Shown in pieces: positions 26,149-37,870 of a DNA stretch of 44,410 bases (position 1 is its first letter; each line of letters begins with the position of its first letter). Source of the DNA: Bacteroidaceae bacterium (GTDB lineage Bacteria > Bacteroidota > Bacteroidia > Bacteroidales > Bacteroidaceae); the NCBI GenBank assembly GCA_024398615.1, contig JAKSIU010000022.1, positions 1 to 44,410 of the forward strand. The letters are read 5' to 3'. The notes under the pieces are model-generated. The model was not told the origin of the DNA. It searched no databases and worked only from the letters and a program-made list of their open reading frames with translations. The translations under genes were made by a program, and so were the position numbers.

Positions 26149-28452
26149 ATGAATCTGAGAAGGGCTTTTTCACTCTTTGCCATGCTGCTGACTCTGTCAC
26201 TTGGTGCCGGAGCGCAGAAGGTGGGTCTGGTGCTGAGCGGCGGCGGCGCTCGCGGCATGGCTCACATAGGCGTGATACGTGCCCTTGAGGAGAACGGCAT
26301 TCCAATTGACTTCATTACAGGTACTTCAATGGGAGCAGTAATCGGCTCGTTGTATGCAATGGGTTATACTCCCGATGAGATGGAACAGCTTATACGCAGC
26401 GAGGATTTCGAGCGTTGGTACACTGGTGAGAAGGACATGTCGTACCAGTATTTCTACCGCCAGCAGGACCCAAAACCTGCAATAATCGATGCCCGTATAG
26501 CCGTGCGCGATTCCATGACCGTTCTCAGGCCTATGGTGAACAGCGTGGTCAATCCGTCCCAGATGAACCTGGCCTTTGTGGATATCTATTCAGGGGCATC
26601 GGCTGCCTGTGACCGTGACTTTGACAATCTGATGATACCGTTCAGGGCTGTGGCATCGGATGTCTTCAACAAGGGGGCCATTGTGCTGGATAAGGGCGAT
26701 CTGGGTGATGCAGTCCGCGCGTCCATGTCTATTCCGTTCGTGTTCAGCCCAATCAGAATAGACTCCATACTTGCCTTTGACGGTGGAATATATGACAATT
26801 TCCCGGTCGATGTCATGGTGCGCGAGTTCAATCCCACCTTCATCATAGGCAGTGTTACGGCCGATGGTGAGAACGAGCCCTTCCCTGATGACTATGACCT
26901 TATGGGGCAGGTCCGCAGCATGATAATGCAGAAGAGTGACTACAGTCTGGATCCGTCACTCGGAATAAAGATCAACTGCATGCCCGAGGGCGTGGGAATG
27001 CTTGACTTCCAGCTTGTTGACCCTGTATCGGATTATGGATACCAGAAGACCATGCTTGTCATGAATGAAATAAAGCGGCGTGTCGATGAACGTCGTGACA
27101 GCATAGACCTCAAGTTCCGGCGCAGCGAATTCAAGAGCCGTATTCCCGAACCCGTATTCAGACTCTCCAATATTTCCGGAATCGATGACCTGCAGAGAAG
27201 GTATGTGGTCAGGGAGTTCAATCCCTCCGGCAAGAGGCAGCTTTCATTTGAAGAGGTCAAGTCCGGTTATTTCCGTCTCCTTTCCAATGATGCGGTAAGC
27301 CGTGTAACGCCAACGACAACGTTTGATTCCATTTCCCAGGCTATGCTGCTGTCCATGGACGTACAGGTTGATGACCATCCCACATTCAGTCTTGGCGGCG
27401 GTCTTTCATCAAGCATCTCAAGCCAGTTGTACGGTTCTGTCGCATACAGTCATATAGGTGAGGCATCGGGTTTCTACATGCTTGAAGGCCAGATTGGAAA
27501 GGCTTATAACAACGCCCAGCTGACAACGAGGATCGACCTTGCCACAAGAGTCCCCCTGGCACTGTCAATGCAGCTGGCATTCAACAACATGAACTACTTC
27601 AAGTCCGGTTACATTTTCTATTCGGACAATGTCATGCCGGCTTTGAACAAGGAAACGGAAGTGTTTGCCAAACTGAAATTGTCCAGACCGTTCCTCAACA
27701 ACTTTAAGGCTGTATTTGCACTTGGTGTGGCCCAGCACAGGGATTTCTACTCGAATTCAAGCAACATTGATCTGCATACGTTCAAGTATGACTGCTCGAA
27801 CCATAACATACTTGGCAGCTCGATTACCTTTACCGGCAATACGCTTAATGCTCTGATGTATCCTACCGAGGGCTACTCCAATACAATCCGTGCACAGATA
27901 TATACGGAAGATGATGAGTATCGTCCCGGTAACCGCCGTTCTGCAACCAATCCAAAGGTTGACCGTTCATGGCTTCAGGCACAGGTCCGGCTGGAAAGGT
28001 ATCATCATCTTGGAGACCGTGTTTCGCTTGGAACCTATCTGGAGGGGTATTATTCAACAAGAAACCTTTCATTCAATTACCAGAGTTCAATCATGCAGGC
28101 CGGAGCTTTCCGCCCCACCCCGAACAGCCGTTTCATGTTCGATCCCGAATTCCGTGCAAACGCTTATCTGGCCGCTGGACTCAGACCGATATTCATAATC
28201 AACAGCATTTTCCACGTCCGTTCTGAAGTCTATGCCTTCCAGCCGTCAAGGACTATTCTGAATGCCGATGGAATTGCCGAATACGGCAAACCTTTGGGCG
28301 GATTCCAGCTTATGGGCGAACTGAACTTTGTGGCCCAGTACAACAAGATATGTTTCAATGTCTTTGCCGATTTCTCCACAAGCCGTTACAACGCATCGAA
28401 CTTCGGAGTGACATTGGGTTACCTGTTGCCCAACGAATGGTTTATAGAATGA
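26149..28452 (+). CDS. Patatin-like phospholipase with outer-membrane barrel
   Basis: A 767-aa exported protein: signal peptide (1-22, ending AGAQ), patatin domain with oxyanion loop GGGARG, nucleophile motif GTSMG (Ser60) and the Asp motif DGGIYDN near 206, then a POTRA-like segment (ISGIDDLQRRYVVREF) and a C-terminal beta-barrel rich in alternating aromatic strands of the Omp85/surface-antigen kind, ending in FIE. This is the layout of type Vd autotransporters such as PlpD. It would display or anchor a lipid acyl hydrolase in the outer membrane. ATG 26149 is preferred over a TTG three codons earlier. Confidence 0.92.
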   Translation: MNLRRAFSLFAMLLTLSLGAGAQKVGLVLSGGGARGMAHIGVIRALEENGIPIDFITGTSMGAVIGSLYAMGYTPDEMEQLIRSEDFERWYTGEKDMSYQYFYRQQDPKPAIIDARIAVRDSMTVLRPMVNSVVNPSQMNLAFVDIYSGASAACDRDFDNLMIPFRAVASDVFNKGAIVLDKGDLGDAVRASMSIPFVFSPIRIDSILAFDGGIYDNFPVDVMVREFNPTFIIGSVTADGENEPFPDDYDLMGQVRSMIMQKSDYSLDPSLGIKINCMPEGVGMLDFQLVDPVSDYGYQKTMLVMNEIKRRVDERRDSIDLKFRRSEFKSRIPEPVFRLSNISGIDDLQRRYVVREFNPSGKRQLSFEEVKSGYFRLLSNDAVSRVTPTTTFDSISQAMLLSMDVQVDDHPTFSLGGGLSSSISSQLYGSVAYSHIGEASGFYMLEGQIGKAYNNAQLTTRIDLATRVPLALSMQLAFNNMNYFKSGYIFYSDNVMPALNKETEVFAKLKLSRPFLNNFKAVFALGVAQHRDFYSNSSNIDLHTFKYDCSNHNILGSSITFTGNTLNALMYPTEGYSNTIRAQIYTEDDEYRPGNRRSATNPKVDRSWLQAQVRLERYHHLGDRVSLGTYLEGYYSTRNLSFNYQSSIMQAGAFRPTPNSRFMFDPEFRANAYLAAGLRPIFIINSIFHVRSEVYAFQPSRTILNADGIAEYGKPLGGFQLMGELNFVAQYNKICFNVFADFSTSRYNASNFGVTLGYLLPNEWFIE

Positions 28453-28477
28453 TTCTTTCCTGTCAACAGTAATAGTT

Positions 28478-29389
28478 ATGGATGTTTCAAGAGAGAAACG
28501 TATTTCACGTATCACGTGGATCGGGATGGCCATCAATGCCGTCCTGACCGTGTTCAAACTCATTGCCGGCATTGTAGGGCGGAGTTCAGCCATGATTGCC
28601 GATGGTGTGCATTCACTGTCTGATTTCGTCAGCGACATCATTATACTTGTCTTTCTCAAGATTTCGGGCAAGAGCCGTGACAAGGACCATGATTTCGGTC
28701 ACGGCAAGTTTGAAACCATGGCCACATTCATTCTCAGCATTATCCTTATAGTGGTTGCAGCAAGAATCCTGTCAACCGGTATTGACAATATCAGAAAAGT
28801 CCTTGGCGGCGAAGAGATTGCCACTCCCGGAAAGATTGCGCTCATTGCAGCCATAGTATCGATAGCGGCAAAAGAGTTCTGTTACCAGATCACAGCCCAT
28901 GTTGGACGGAAGGTCGATTCTCCGGCGGTCATGGCCAATGCATGGCATCACCGCAGCGATGCCCTGTCATCGGTCGGTTCGCTGATCGGTATTGCCGGAG
29001 CTATCTGTCTTGGCAGCCGCTGGATTATTCTTGACCCCATTATGGGCTGCGTCATTTCAATCGTGATTTTTGTGGTGGCAGTCAAAATGGCATTGCCGTC
29101 GGCCCGTCAGCTGCTTGACGTTTCGCTTCCTGAAGAGACCGAGAAGACAATTCTGGACATTGCATCTGATGTCGATGGCGTGACTGACGTCCATAATCTG
29201 AAGACCCGTCAGAGCGGCCCTTCAATAATCATGGACATGCACATCATGGTGGATCATAACATTACCATTGTCGAGGCACACCATATAGCCACACAAGTTG
29301 AAGCCCGGCTCACGGAACATTTCGGGAGTGAAACCCAGATAAATGTCCACATTGAGCCGGACAACTATTCACATGTAGGACACGAGTGA
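28478..29389 (+). CDS. Cation diffusion facilitator transporter
   Basis: A 303-aa inner-membrane protein with six predicted helices. Metal-site motifs are ADGVHSLSDFVSD in helix 2 and HHRSDALSS in helix 5, followed by a cytoplasmic C-terminal domain with several histidines (MDMHIMVDHNITIVEAHHIA). Family members export zinc, iron or manganese in exchange for protons; the substrate cannot be assigned. It follows the barrel gene after 25 nt and meets the esterase gene tail to tail, with no strong terminator visible between them. Confidence 0.93.
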   Translation: MDVSREKRISRITWIGMAINAVLTVFKLIAGIVGRSSAMIADGVHSLSDFVSDIIILVFLKISGKSRDKDHDFGHGKFETMATFILSIILIVVAARILSTGIDNIRKVLGGEEIATPGKIALIAAIVSIAAKEFCYQITAHVGRKVDSPAVMANAWHHRSDALSSVGSLIGIAGAICLGSRWIILDPIMGCVISIVIFVVAVKMALPSARQLLDVSLPEETEKTILDIASDVDGVTDVHNLKTRQSGPSIIMDMHIMVDHNITIVEAHHIATQVEARLTEHFGSETQINVHIEPDNYSHVGHE

Positions 29390-29417
29390 CGGCCCTGCAG
29401 TTATTTTTCCCTGGAGC

Positions 29418-33231
<3,814 letters not shown>

Positions 33232-33264
33232 AATGGTTATATTAAGTTGATTACAGTCAATGCG

Positions 33265-33272
33265 CAAATATA
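33265..33272 (-). promoter_or_regulatory. -7 element of GH3-esterase operon
   Basis: The minus-strand sequence TATATTTG matches TAnnTTTG and gives a leader of about 28 nt. No TTTG lies at the -33 distance, so an activator may be needed. Confidence 0.5.
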
Positions 33273-33371
33273 GTTTTTTTTCCCGACTCCGGCATTAGAG
33301 AGAAAACTATTACCGCGAGGGAGCGTATTTCCATTCCGTGAGCGAATTGCGGCCATCCACTCACTGTGCAG

Positions 33372-34226
33372 TTATCTTCCTGGTTTCATTCTGCTCTGGT
33401 CCATGTCACTGATTGTGCCTGATGACTTATTGAATCTTAGCCAGACCTGGCCCGTTTCGCCGTACTTGTTCTTTGCAATTATGACCTTTGCCAGACCGTG
33501 CAGGTTGTGGTGGTCGATGTCCTCATATATCCCATAGTACTCCGGACGGAAAAGCAGGATAATGGAATCTGCAACATCTTCTATGGCACTGCTTGCCCTA
33601 AGATCGGACATCTGCGGGGCTTTCCCTTCATACCCTTCGCGGTGTTCCGAGTTGCGGTTCATGTTCGATGTGACAATGAACGGGACATTGAATTCGCGGG
33701 ACATGACCCTGAGCTCATGGCACACATGTTCCATGCCTTCACGGGTGTTGCCATCGGACTCGGAATCGAATATTGACTGCAGGGTTTCAATGAATACGAA
33801 CCTGATTCCCTTCTGTTCGATCATGGCCTTGACATTGTCACGTATGAATGACAACGTCATCCTGGGGCTCAGGTTCACGTAGAACGGTGCATCATCGGCA
33901 CTGATGACAGGAGTCTCCACATTGGCAAAAGCGCTGATTGCGCGTGACACGAACCGCTCGTTCAAGGTATCAGTCGCGGACAGCAATGCCACCGGAATGT
34001 TGGCTCTGGACAGATTTGCCATGAGACTGAGCACGAACCCGGTCCTGCCCATGGCCGGACGCCCGCCCACTATGCACAGTTCGCCGGCATTCCACCCCTG
34101 CTTGATCACGTCCAATGCCAAAATACCGGAAATGTGCGGCAAAGAACTATACCTTCTGCATTGTAAAACAGCGTCTTGTATCCTGATAAGACCCTTATTG
34201 TTGCTTTCTGTTGATTCAATTTCCAT
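33372..34226 (-). CDS. DnaB C-terminal-like RecA-fold protein with altered P-loop
   Basis: A 284-aa protein similar to the C-terminal motor domain of DnaB helicase but without the N-terminal domain. The P-loop reads GRPAMGRT, so the invariant Lys is Arg61. The Walker B aspartate of DnaB (IDYLQ) is Glu (IETLQ). Other DnaB motifs survive: DLRASSAIEDVADSIILLFRPEYYG and AKNKYGETGQVWLRFN. Canonical ATP hydrolysis is therefore doubtful. A 31-nt echo of its gene occurs near 37306. It follows the WG-repeat fragment by 30 nt. Function is unknown; a non-catalytic nucleotide sensor or a decaying phage/plasmid-type gene are both possible. Confidence 0.8.
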   Translation of the reverse strand: MEIESTESNNKGLIRIQDAVLQCRRYSSLPHISGILALDVIKQGWNAGELCIVGGRPAMGRTGFVLSLMANLSRANIPVALLSATDTLNERFVSRAISAFANVETPVISADDAPFYVNLSPRMTLSFIRDNVKAMIEQKGIRFVFIETLQSIFDSESDGNTREGMEHVCHELRVMSREFNVPFIVTSNMNRNSEHREGYEGKAPQMSDLRASSAIEDVADSIILLFRPEYYGIYEDIDHHNLHGLAKVIIAKNKYGETGQVWLRFNKSSGTISDMDQSRMKPGR

Positions 34227-34256
34227 TTTCTGATTGTTATTAAGAATTCCATTGTT

Positions 34257-34697
34257 TCAGTTAACCACTTTGCCCTGACGGTTCAGGATGACGTGCGAGC
34301 CGCTGTCATGTATGGATGCCGTGAACAGGTCGCTGCTTTCGGCCTCGATGTACTTGTACACCGGAGGCGTTATCCTGTGGCCATGCGCATCCATAAGCCC
34401 GCACAAGTTACCCACATAGTAGGCGAACATGCCGCTGGCCAGCTGCTCGTTCACCACGCCGACCGTGCCATCGGTCTTGACATAGCGCTCATTTGTCCAG
34501 TAGTCAAGCGAGCTGACGTAATCGACCAGGTTCTCTTCCAGAATGTTGCCGGAATAGTCAACCATCATGTGAACACCGGGGTTGGTGACAATGGCAAATT
34601 CCCTGTACGCGGTCACGCTCTTGTATTCCGGCTGTATGAGCCAGTTTCCCAGGGTATCGATGACCCCGCAGAGTCCATCGTCACGATAATCCAGCAT
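34257..34697 (-). pseudogene. WG-repeat protein fragment
   Basis: Residues with WG-repeat character (DDGLCGVIDTLGNWLIQPEYKSV, then DGTVGVVNEQ, then LCGLMDAHGHRITPPVYKYIEAE) run to a normal stop at 34257. The frame stays open to 34823, but beyond about 34690 it is antisense to a peptidase M23 fragment and has no similarity. The N-terminus has therefore been lost at a rearrangement. ATG 34697 could still start translation. WG repeats are usually protein-interaction or surface modules; no function can be assigned. Confidence 0.65.
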
Positions 34698-34934
34698 GAC
34701 GGCTGCTCCGTCAGCTACTGTCACCTCTCGAAGGTCATGGTAAAGAAGGGAAAGGAAGTGAAGGCAGGCGAGACGGTGGCCATCAGCGGAAACAGCGGAC
34801 GGTCGACAGGACCACACCTGCATGTCACATACAGGGTGGACGGAAAGACAGAAAATCCCGCCTACCTGATAGACGGGATTATGTCAAAAAGGGACAGACT
34901 GCTCGAAAAAATCAGAACGGTTGGAAAACAATAA
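34692..34934 (+). pseudogene. Peptidase M23 (LytM) C-terminal fragment
   Basis: Plus-strand codons encode SVSYCHLSKVMVKKGKEVK and SGNSGRSTGPHLHVTYRVDG, the C-terminal half of the M23 metallopeptidase core. The HxH motif HLHV is present, but the first zinc ligands (HxxxD) and everything upstream are missing. It begins where the WG-repeat fragment on the other strand ends, so both were cut at the same join. Remnant of a cell-wall endopeptidase gene. Confidence 0.8.
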
Positions 34935-34967
34935 ATAAAGACGAGTTCTCAGCCACTCCAATTTTCA

Positions 34968-35510
34968 CTAATATTGTGCGAAGGATAATTGAAAAGAGTC
35001 ATCACGTATCCATACCGCAAAAACTTGAGTCTCATCCGCAAAGCGATAATAATCCTTAGTGTCTGGCAGATAATAACCAGATTCGTCGCTTCTTTCTAAT
35101 GTGATATTGTATCGTTTGTTGATGTAACGGATAATATCATCCTTCATGTCGTAGGTAAACAGGCTGCTGGCATAGGTGACATCACCACACAAATTTCCAG
35201 TCATTGAATGACAAATGAGGTTGTTATATCGTTCGCTGCGATAATAGACAGTGCCATATAATTCATCAATCAGACCTGGGTAGACTGTCCTTTTATCCAT
35301 ATACAACTCATACCCTATCTTCTTGTACTGGGCCGTCATAACATCAAAATCAACGATATCACCAAATTGATACAGTATGTCATCCAGACGCAGGACTTCC
35401 TCGATGGAAGGCTTCTTTACCTCCGGTTCGTCGTCCTCACCCTTGCTGCATGCGGTGAACACCAGGGCCGTCATCATCATCGACATGAAATAAAACAATG
35501 CTTTTTTCAT
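34968..35510 (-). CDS. Lipoprotein of unknown function
   Basis: A 180-aa protein with a clear lipoprotein signal: MKKALFYFMSMMMTALVFTAC, Cys being the lipidation site, followed by an acidic tether (SKGEDDEPEVKK). The rest is rich in Tyr and Asp, with no motif I recognise. ATG 35510 gives the best signal peptide; ATG 35516 is two codons upstream. A minus-strand TACCTTTG at 35616-35623 would give a leader of about 100 nt. The interval 35541-35852 otherwise contains no gene I can support. Confidence 0.7.
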   Translation of the reverse strand: MKKALFYFMSMMMTALVFTACSKGEDDEPEVKKPSIEEVLRLDDILYQFGDIVDFDVMTAQYKKIGYELYMDKRTVYPGLIDELYGTVYYRSERYNNLICHSMTGNLCGDVTYASSLFTYDMKDDIIRYINKRYNITLERSDESGYYLPDTKDYYRFADETQVFAVWIRDDSFQLSFAQY

Positions 35511-35615
35511 ATTCATATAGTTTATCAATTGTCCAATCATCCAAAATCAAAGCAGGACCTGATGTCCTCTTCAGACATATACATTCTACACCGGAAGTAA
35601 ACACTGTCTCAAATA

Positions 35616-35623
35616 CAAAGGTA
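35616..35623 (-). promoter_or_regulatory. -7 element upstream of lipoprotein gene
   Basis: TACCTTTG on the minus strand, identical to the tRNA-Ser -7 element. No convincing -33 TTTG. The only consensus match in the gap. Confidence 0.4.
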
Positions 35624-35852
35624 ATCATTATTTTTGAGAATGCGGCCATCACACAACGGTAGAAAATGACGCATATCTGCCTTATGTTGGCAATGCAATT
35701 ATGTTGGCATCGTCCCCTCTCAACATTGTCCAGCCGCTGGAAGATGCAAGCATTCGCAACCAGGAAATGGCGCATTGCATGAAACGCATCGTTGATCTGG
35801 ATGTCATCCCGACAGCGATATCCGAACGTAATACGGGTTGCGGTGGGAAATG

Positions 35853-36830
35853 TTACAAAGCTCTCAGTGAGAATGCTTCGCTGAATGGTACCAACAGTTT
35901 TGTGTCGTGCTTGTATTTCAGCCATGCATCTTCTGCATGATTTGTTTCTGACAATGTAGAGCTTGACTGATTTGCCATTTTTCCTGCTACATTTTCAAGC
36001 ACTCTTATCTCATTCTCATCGAATACACTCTTGTCACATGCAGTGAGAGGCCTGAAATAAGGTTTCTCAGCGTCAATTTCATCGACTTCATTAAAGATTC
36101 CGTACAGGATTTTGAAATTGTTTGGCACATTACCGTAAGGAAGTGCGCTATAAGACAGACCGCTGATGCCGACACCGTGCTCCTTGTACATCAGGAAGTC
36201 AGCATAGAACATCAGCTTGTTCAATGCGGTCTTGTAGCCTACATTCATGTGTTCAAGGAAATACAGAATCATCTGTCTTACCTTGTTCACGCTTGTTATG
36301 GCATAACCATTGTAGATGCCGGGCTTTACGGGGAACAGGAGATTGAAGATGGTACTTTCCTCCCCTTCTGTTGCTGTCAGCTTATTCAATGCCGATAGGG
36401 ATTTCTCTTTGTTACTCTCCTTAATGGAACTTCCCTTTATTGCACACACAAGAGCCGTCCTGTTATCTATAAGTGTGCGCATCAGTCTGCCATTTGAAGG
36501 AGAAGGCACCTCGCCCAATTCATAACGGTAGTACTGGTTCTCCCCGAATCCCAGCAGGCGTCCCATATCGGCCTTTGACAGCTGACAATCCTGGCGGAAC
36601 TTTATTATTTCATTGACAAACGGAATATTATTCTCTTCGCGATACTGATTATATACTTGGGCGAAATTGATTTCTCCCGTTGCTTCATCAGTAAACTCCT
36701 CACCACTCTCGTCACATACATAGTAATGATTCAAGAAGTGGTAGGTCTTGCCACGGAATTCCATTGTGTCAGGCACTATCTTCAGGTGCGCCTCACAATT
36801 CCTGAATGGACTCAAAATAACTTCTTTCAT
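35853..36830 (-). CDS. Panacea-domain (SocA-like) antitoxin with XRE-type HTH
   Basis: A 325-aa protein. N-terminal part (1-65) resembles the MqsA/YgiT zinc region but keeps only two cysteines (C13, C38), so the zinc site is probably lost. An XRE-type helix-turn-helix follows at about 74-120 (FRQDCQLSKADMGRLLGFGENQYYRYELGEVPS). The C-terminal half (about 185-300) has the Panacea/DUF4065 pattern: KTALNKLMFYADFLMYKEHGVGISGLSYSALPYGNVPNNF. Panacea domains neutralise many unrelated toxins. The start overlaps the stop of the upstream toxin frame by 4 nt (ATGA). Intact, unlike its partner. Confidence 0.88.
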   Translation of the reverse strand: MKEVILSPFRNCEAHLKIVPDTMEFRGKTYHFLNHYYVCDESGEEFTDEATGEINFAQVYNQYREENNIPFVNEIIKFRQDCQLSKADMGRLLGFGENQYYRYELGEVPSPSNGRLMRTLIDNRTALVCAIKGSSIKESNKEKSLSALNKLTATEGEESTIFNLLFPVKPGIYNGYAITSVNKVRQMILYFLEHMNVGYKTALNKLMFYADFLMYKEHGVGISGLSYSALPYGNVPNNFKILYGIFNEVDEIDAEKPYFRPLTACDKSVFDENEIRVLENVAGKMANQSSSTLSETNHAEDAWLKYKHDTKLLVPFSEAFSLRAL

Positions 36831-37176
36831 TTGAATGGATATTGAATTGGAAAGTCTGCTTTATGAAATGAAACACATACTGTCTGCCTGTCAGGTATGC
36901 CCAAACCGATTTTGATGTAGATCTCTTCTCCGTTGATATCCTTGCCAAATGCCCATAGGTCGCATCCCCATTGTGTGATATCATCAAAATACCTTGAGAA
37001 GTCTGTCGCGTCCAAAGTCTTGATGATACTTTTGGCAACAATTTCATTGATACCAAGCATCCGCATAGTCTCCTGACAACGCTGGCGTTCCGCAAAGACC
37101 ATACCATATATATATCAATCTTGACATTCATGTTGTTCAGGAAATTTTCGACATCCTCTATTGTGATTTCTTTCAT
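36827..37176 (-). pseudogene. MqsR-like toxin, frameshifted in an (AT)5 run
   Basis: Two frames together make one protein: MKEITIEDVENFLNNMNVKIDIY, then GMVFAERQRCQETMRMLGI... to FHKADFPIQYPFK. The change of frame falls in ATATATATAT at 37106-37115; removing one AT restores KIDIYGMVFAER and gives 115 aa. The C-terminal part (LDATDFSRYFDDITQWGCDLWAFG...EEIYIKIGL...VCVSFHKA) resembles MqsR/RelE-fold mRNA interferases. As written the toxin is not made in full. A promoter of full consensus precedes it, and the antitoxin start overlaps its stop. Confidence 0.78.
37106..37115 (-). repeat. (AT)5 run at the toxin frameshift
   Basis: Five AT units in the codons following KIDI of the toxin. Four units would keep the gene in frame. 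Short dinucleotide runs are slippage-prone, so this could be a switch or a single inactivating event. Confidence 0.8.
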
Positions 37177-37218
37177 CTTGTGTTGTGAATTACTGGTGTT
37201 AGACTTATTTTGGATATG

Positions 37219-37250
37219 CAAAAGTACACCTATGGTATTGAAAATCCAAA
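37219..37250 (-). promoter_or_regulatory. Promoter of toxin-antitoxin operon
   Basis: Minus strand: TTTG (37247-37250), 20-nt spacer, TACTTTTG (37219-37226). Full consensus. The spacer has ACCATAGGT, and further upstream a near-palindrome ACACCTTAAAGTGT is at 37269-37282; both could be operators for the HTH antitoxin. Confidence 0.7.
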
Positions 37251-37305
37251 GTTTTTTTCTTTGTTTTTACACTTTAAGGTGTATAATATGGCTGATTGAC
37301 CTTCC

Positions 37306-37336
37306 CGGGTGTTGCCATCGGACTCGAATATTGACT
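37306..37336 (-). repeat. Short echo of the DnaB-like gene
   Basis: A 31-nt stretch matches 33742-33778 except for a 6-nt gap (33762-33767 missing). On the minus strand both encode SIF...ESDGNTREG. Similarity stops abruptly on both sides, so this is a scrap of the DnaB-like gene or a paralogue. Confidence 0.8.
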
Positions 37337-37337
37337 C

Positions 37338-37441
37338 CTGACTGGGACGGCAGCATCCTGTCCAGCTACTCGTTGCGTGAAGACCGCACGCACGAACTGA
37401 TGACCGACAACCTGCATTTCGTGTTCGTGGAGCTGGCGTAA
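37338..37441 (+). pseudogene. C-terminal scrap of a PD-(D/E)XK nuclease-family transposase
   Basis: Plus-strand codons give DWDGSILSSYSLREDRTHEL and MTDNLHFVFVELA before a stop. This is the pattern seen near the middle to end of Rpn/PD-(D/E)XK nuclease-family transposases in Bacteroidetes (SLRED...T.ELMTD.LHFV.LEL). No start and no catalytic residues are left; it joins directly to the DnaB-like echo. It indicates past transposon or recombination activity at this spot. Confidence 0.65.
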
Positions 37442-37461
37442 CCAATAAACAGCAATCATAT

Positions 37462-37870
37462 ATGGAAACAGAAAAGAAAACGGTGACTGTTCACAATCTT
37501 GTAATACTTGACGAAAGCGGTTCCATGTACAGCAAGGCATCAGGCAGTAGCAGGACTTAATGACACGGTAGGTTCCATCCGTTCAGCACAGGAACGCTTT
37601 CCGGAACAGAAACACAGGCTGTCCATGGTGACGTTCAGTTCAAGACATGACGGTAATGACGTACGCTACATTTTTGACGATGTTCCCGTTGCAGAGATCG
37701 GGACTGTTGACATGGAACAGTATGTACCGGATGGCGGGACACCTTTGTACGATGCCATGGGAACAGCGCTGGCAAGACTTGAAACGCAATGTGGAAAAGA
37801 CGATATGGTCCTGGTCACAATCATCACGGACGGAATGGAGAATTCATCACACGAATTCAGCGGCAAGTCA
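37462..37870 (+). pseudogene. Von Willebrand A domain protein, frameshifted and truncated
   Basis: Starts MLike METEKKTVTVHNLVILDESG with the MIDAS motif DESGSMY, then meets a stop after SGSSRT. A +1 frame from about 37540 continues the same domain: AVAGLNDTVGSIRSAQERFPEQKH, GGTPLYDAMGTALARLE (the MIDAS Thr region) and VTIITDGMENSSHEFSGKSI. Similarity ends near 37870, where a different protein begins in another frame. Length and start match soluble bacterial VWA proteins of about 200 aa. One indel plus a 3' deletion make it non-functional. Confidence 0.8.

Noticed and set aside
29390-29417. Terminator between the cation transporter and esterase genes
   Set aside because: The interval has a T-run but no convincing stem.
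35701-35940. Plus-strand 79-codon frame before the antitoxin gene
   Set aside because: It runs into the antisense of the antitoxin C-terminus, has no promoter and no recognisable motif; I do not support it as a gene.
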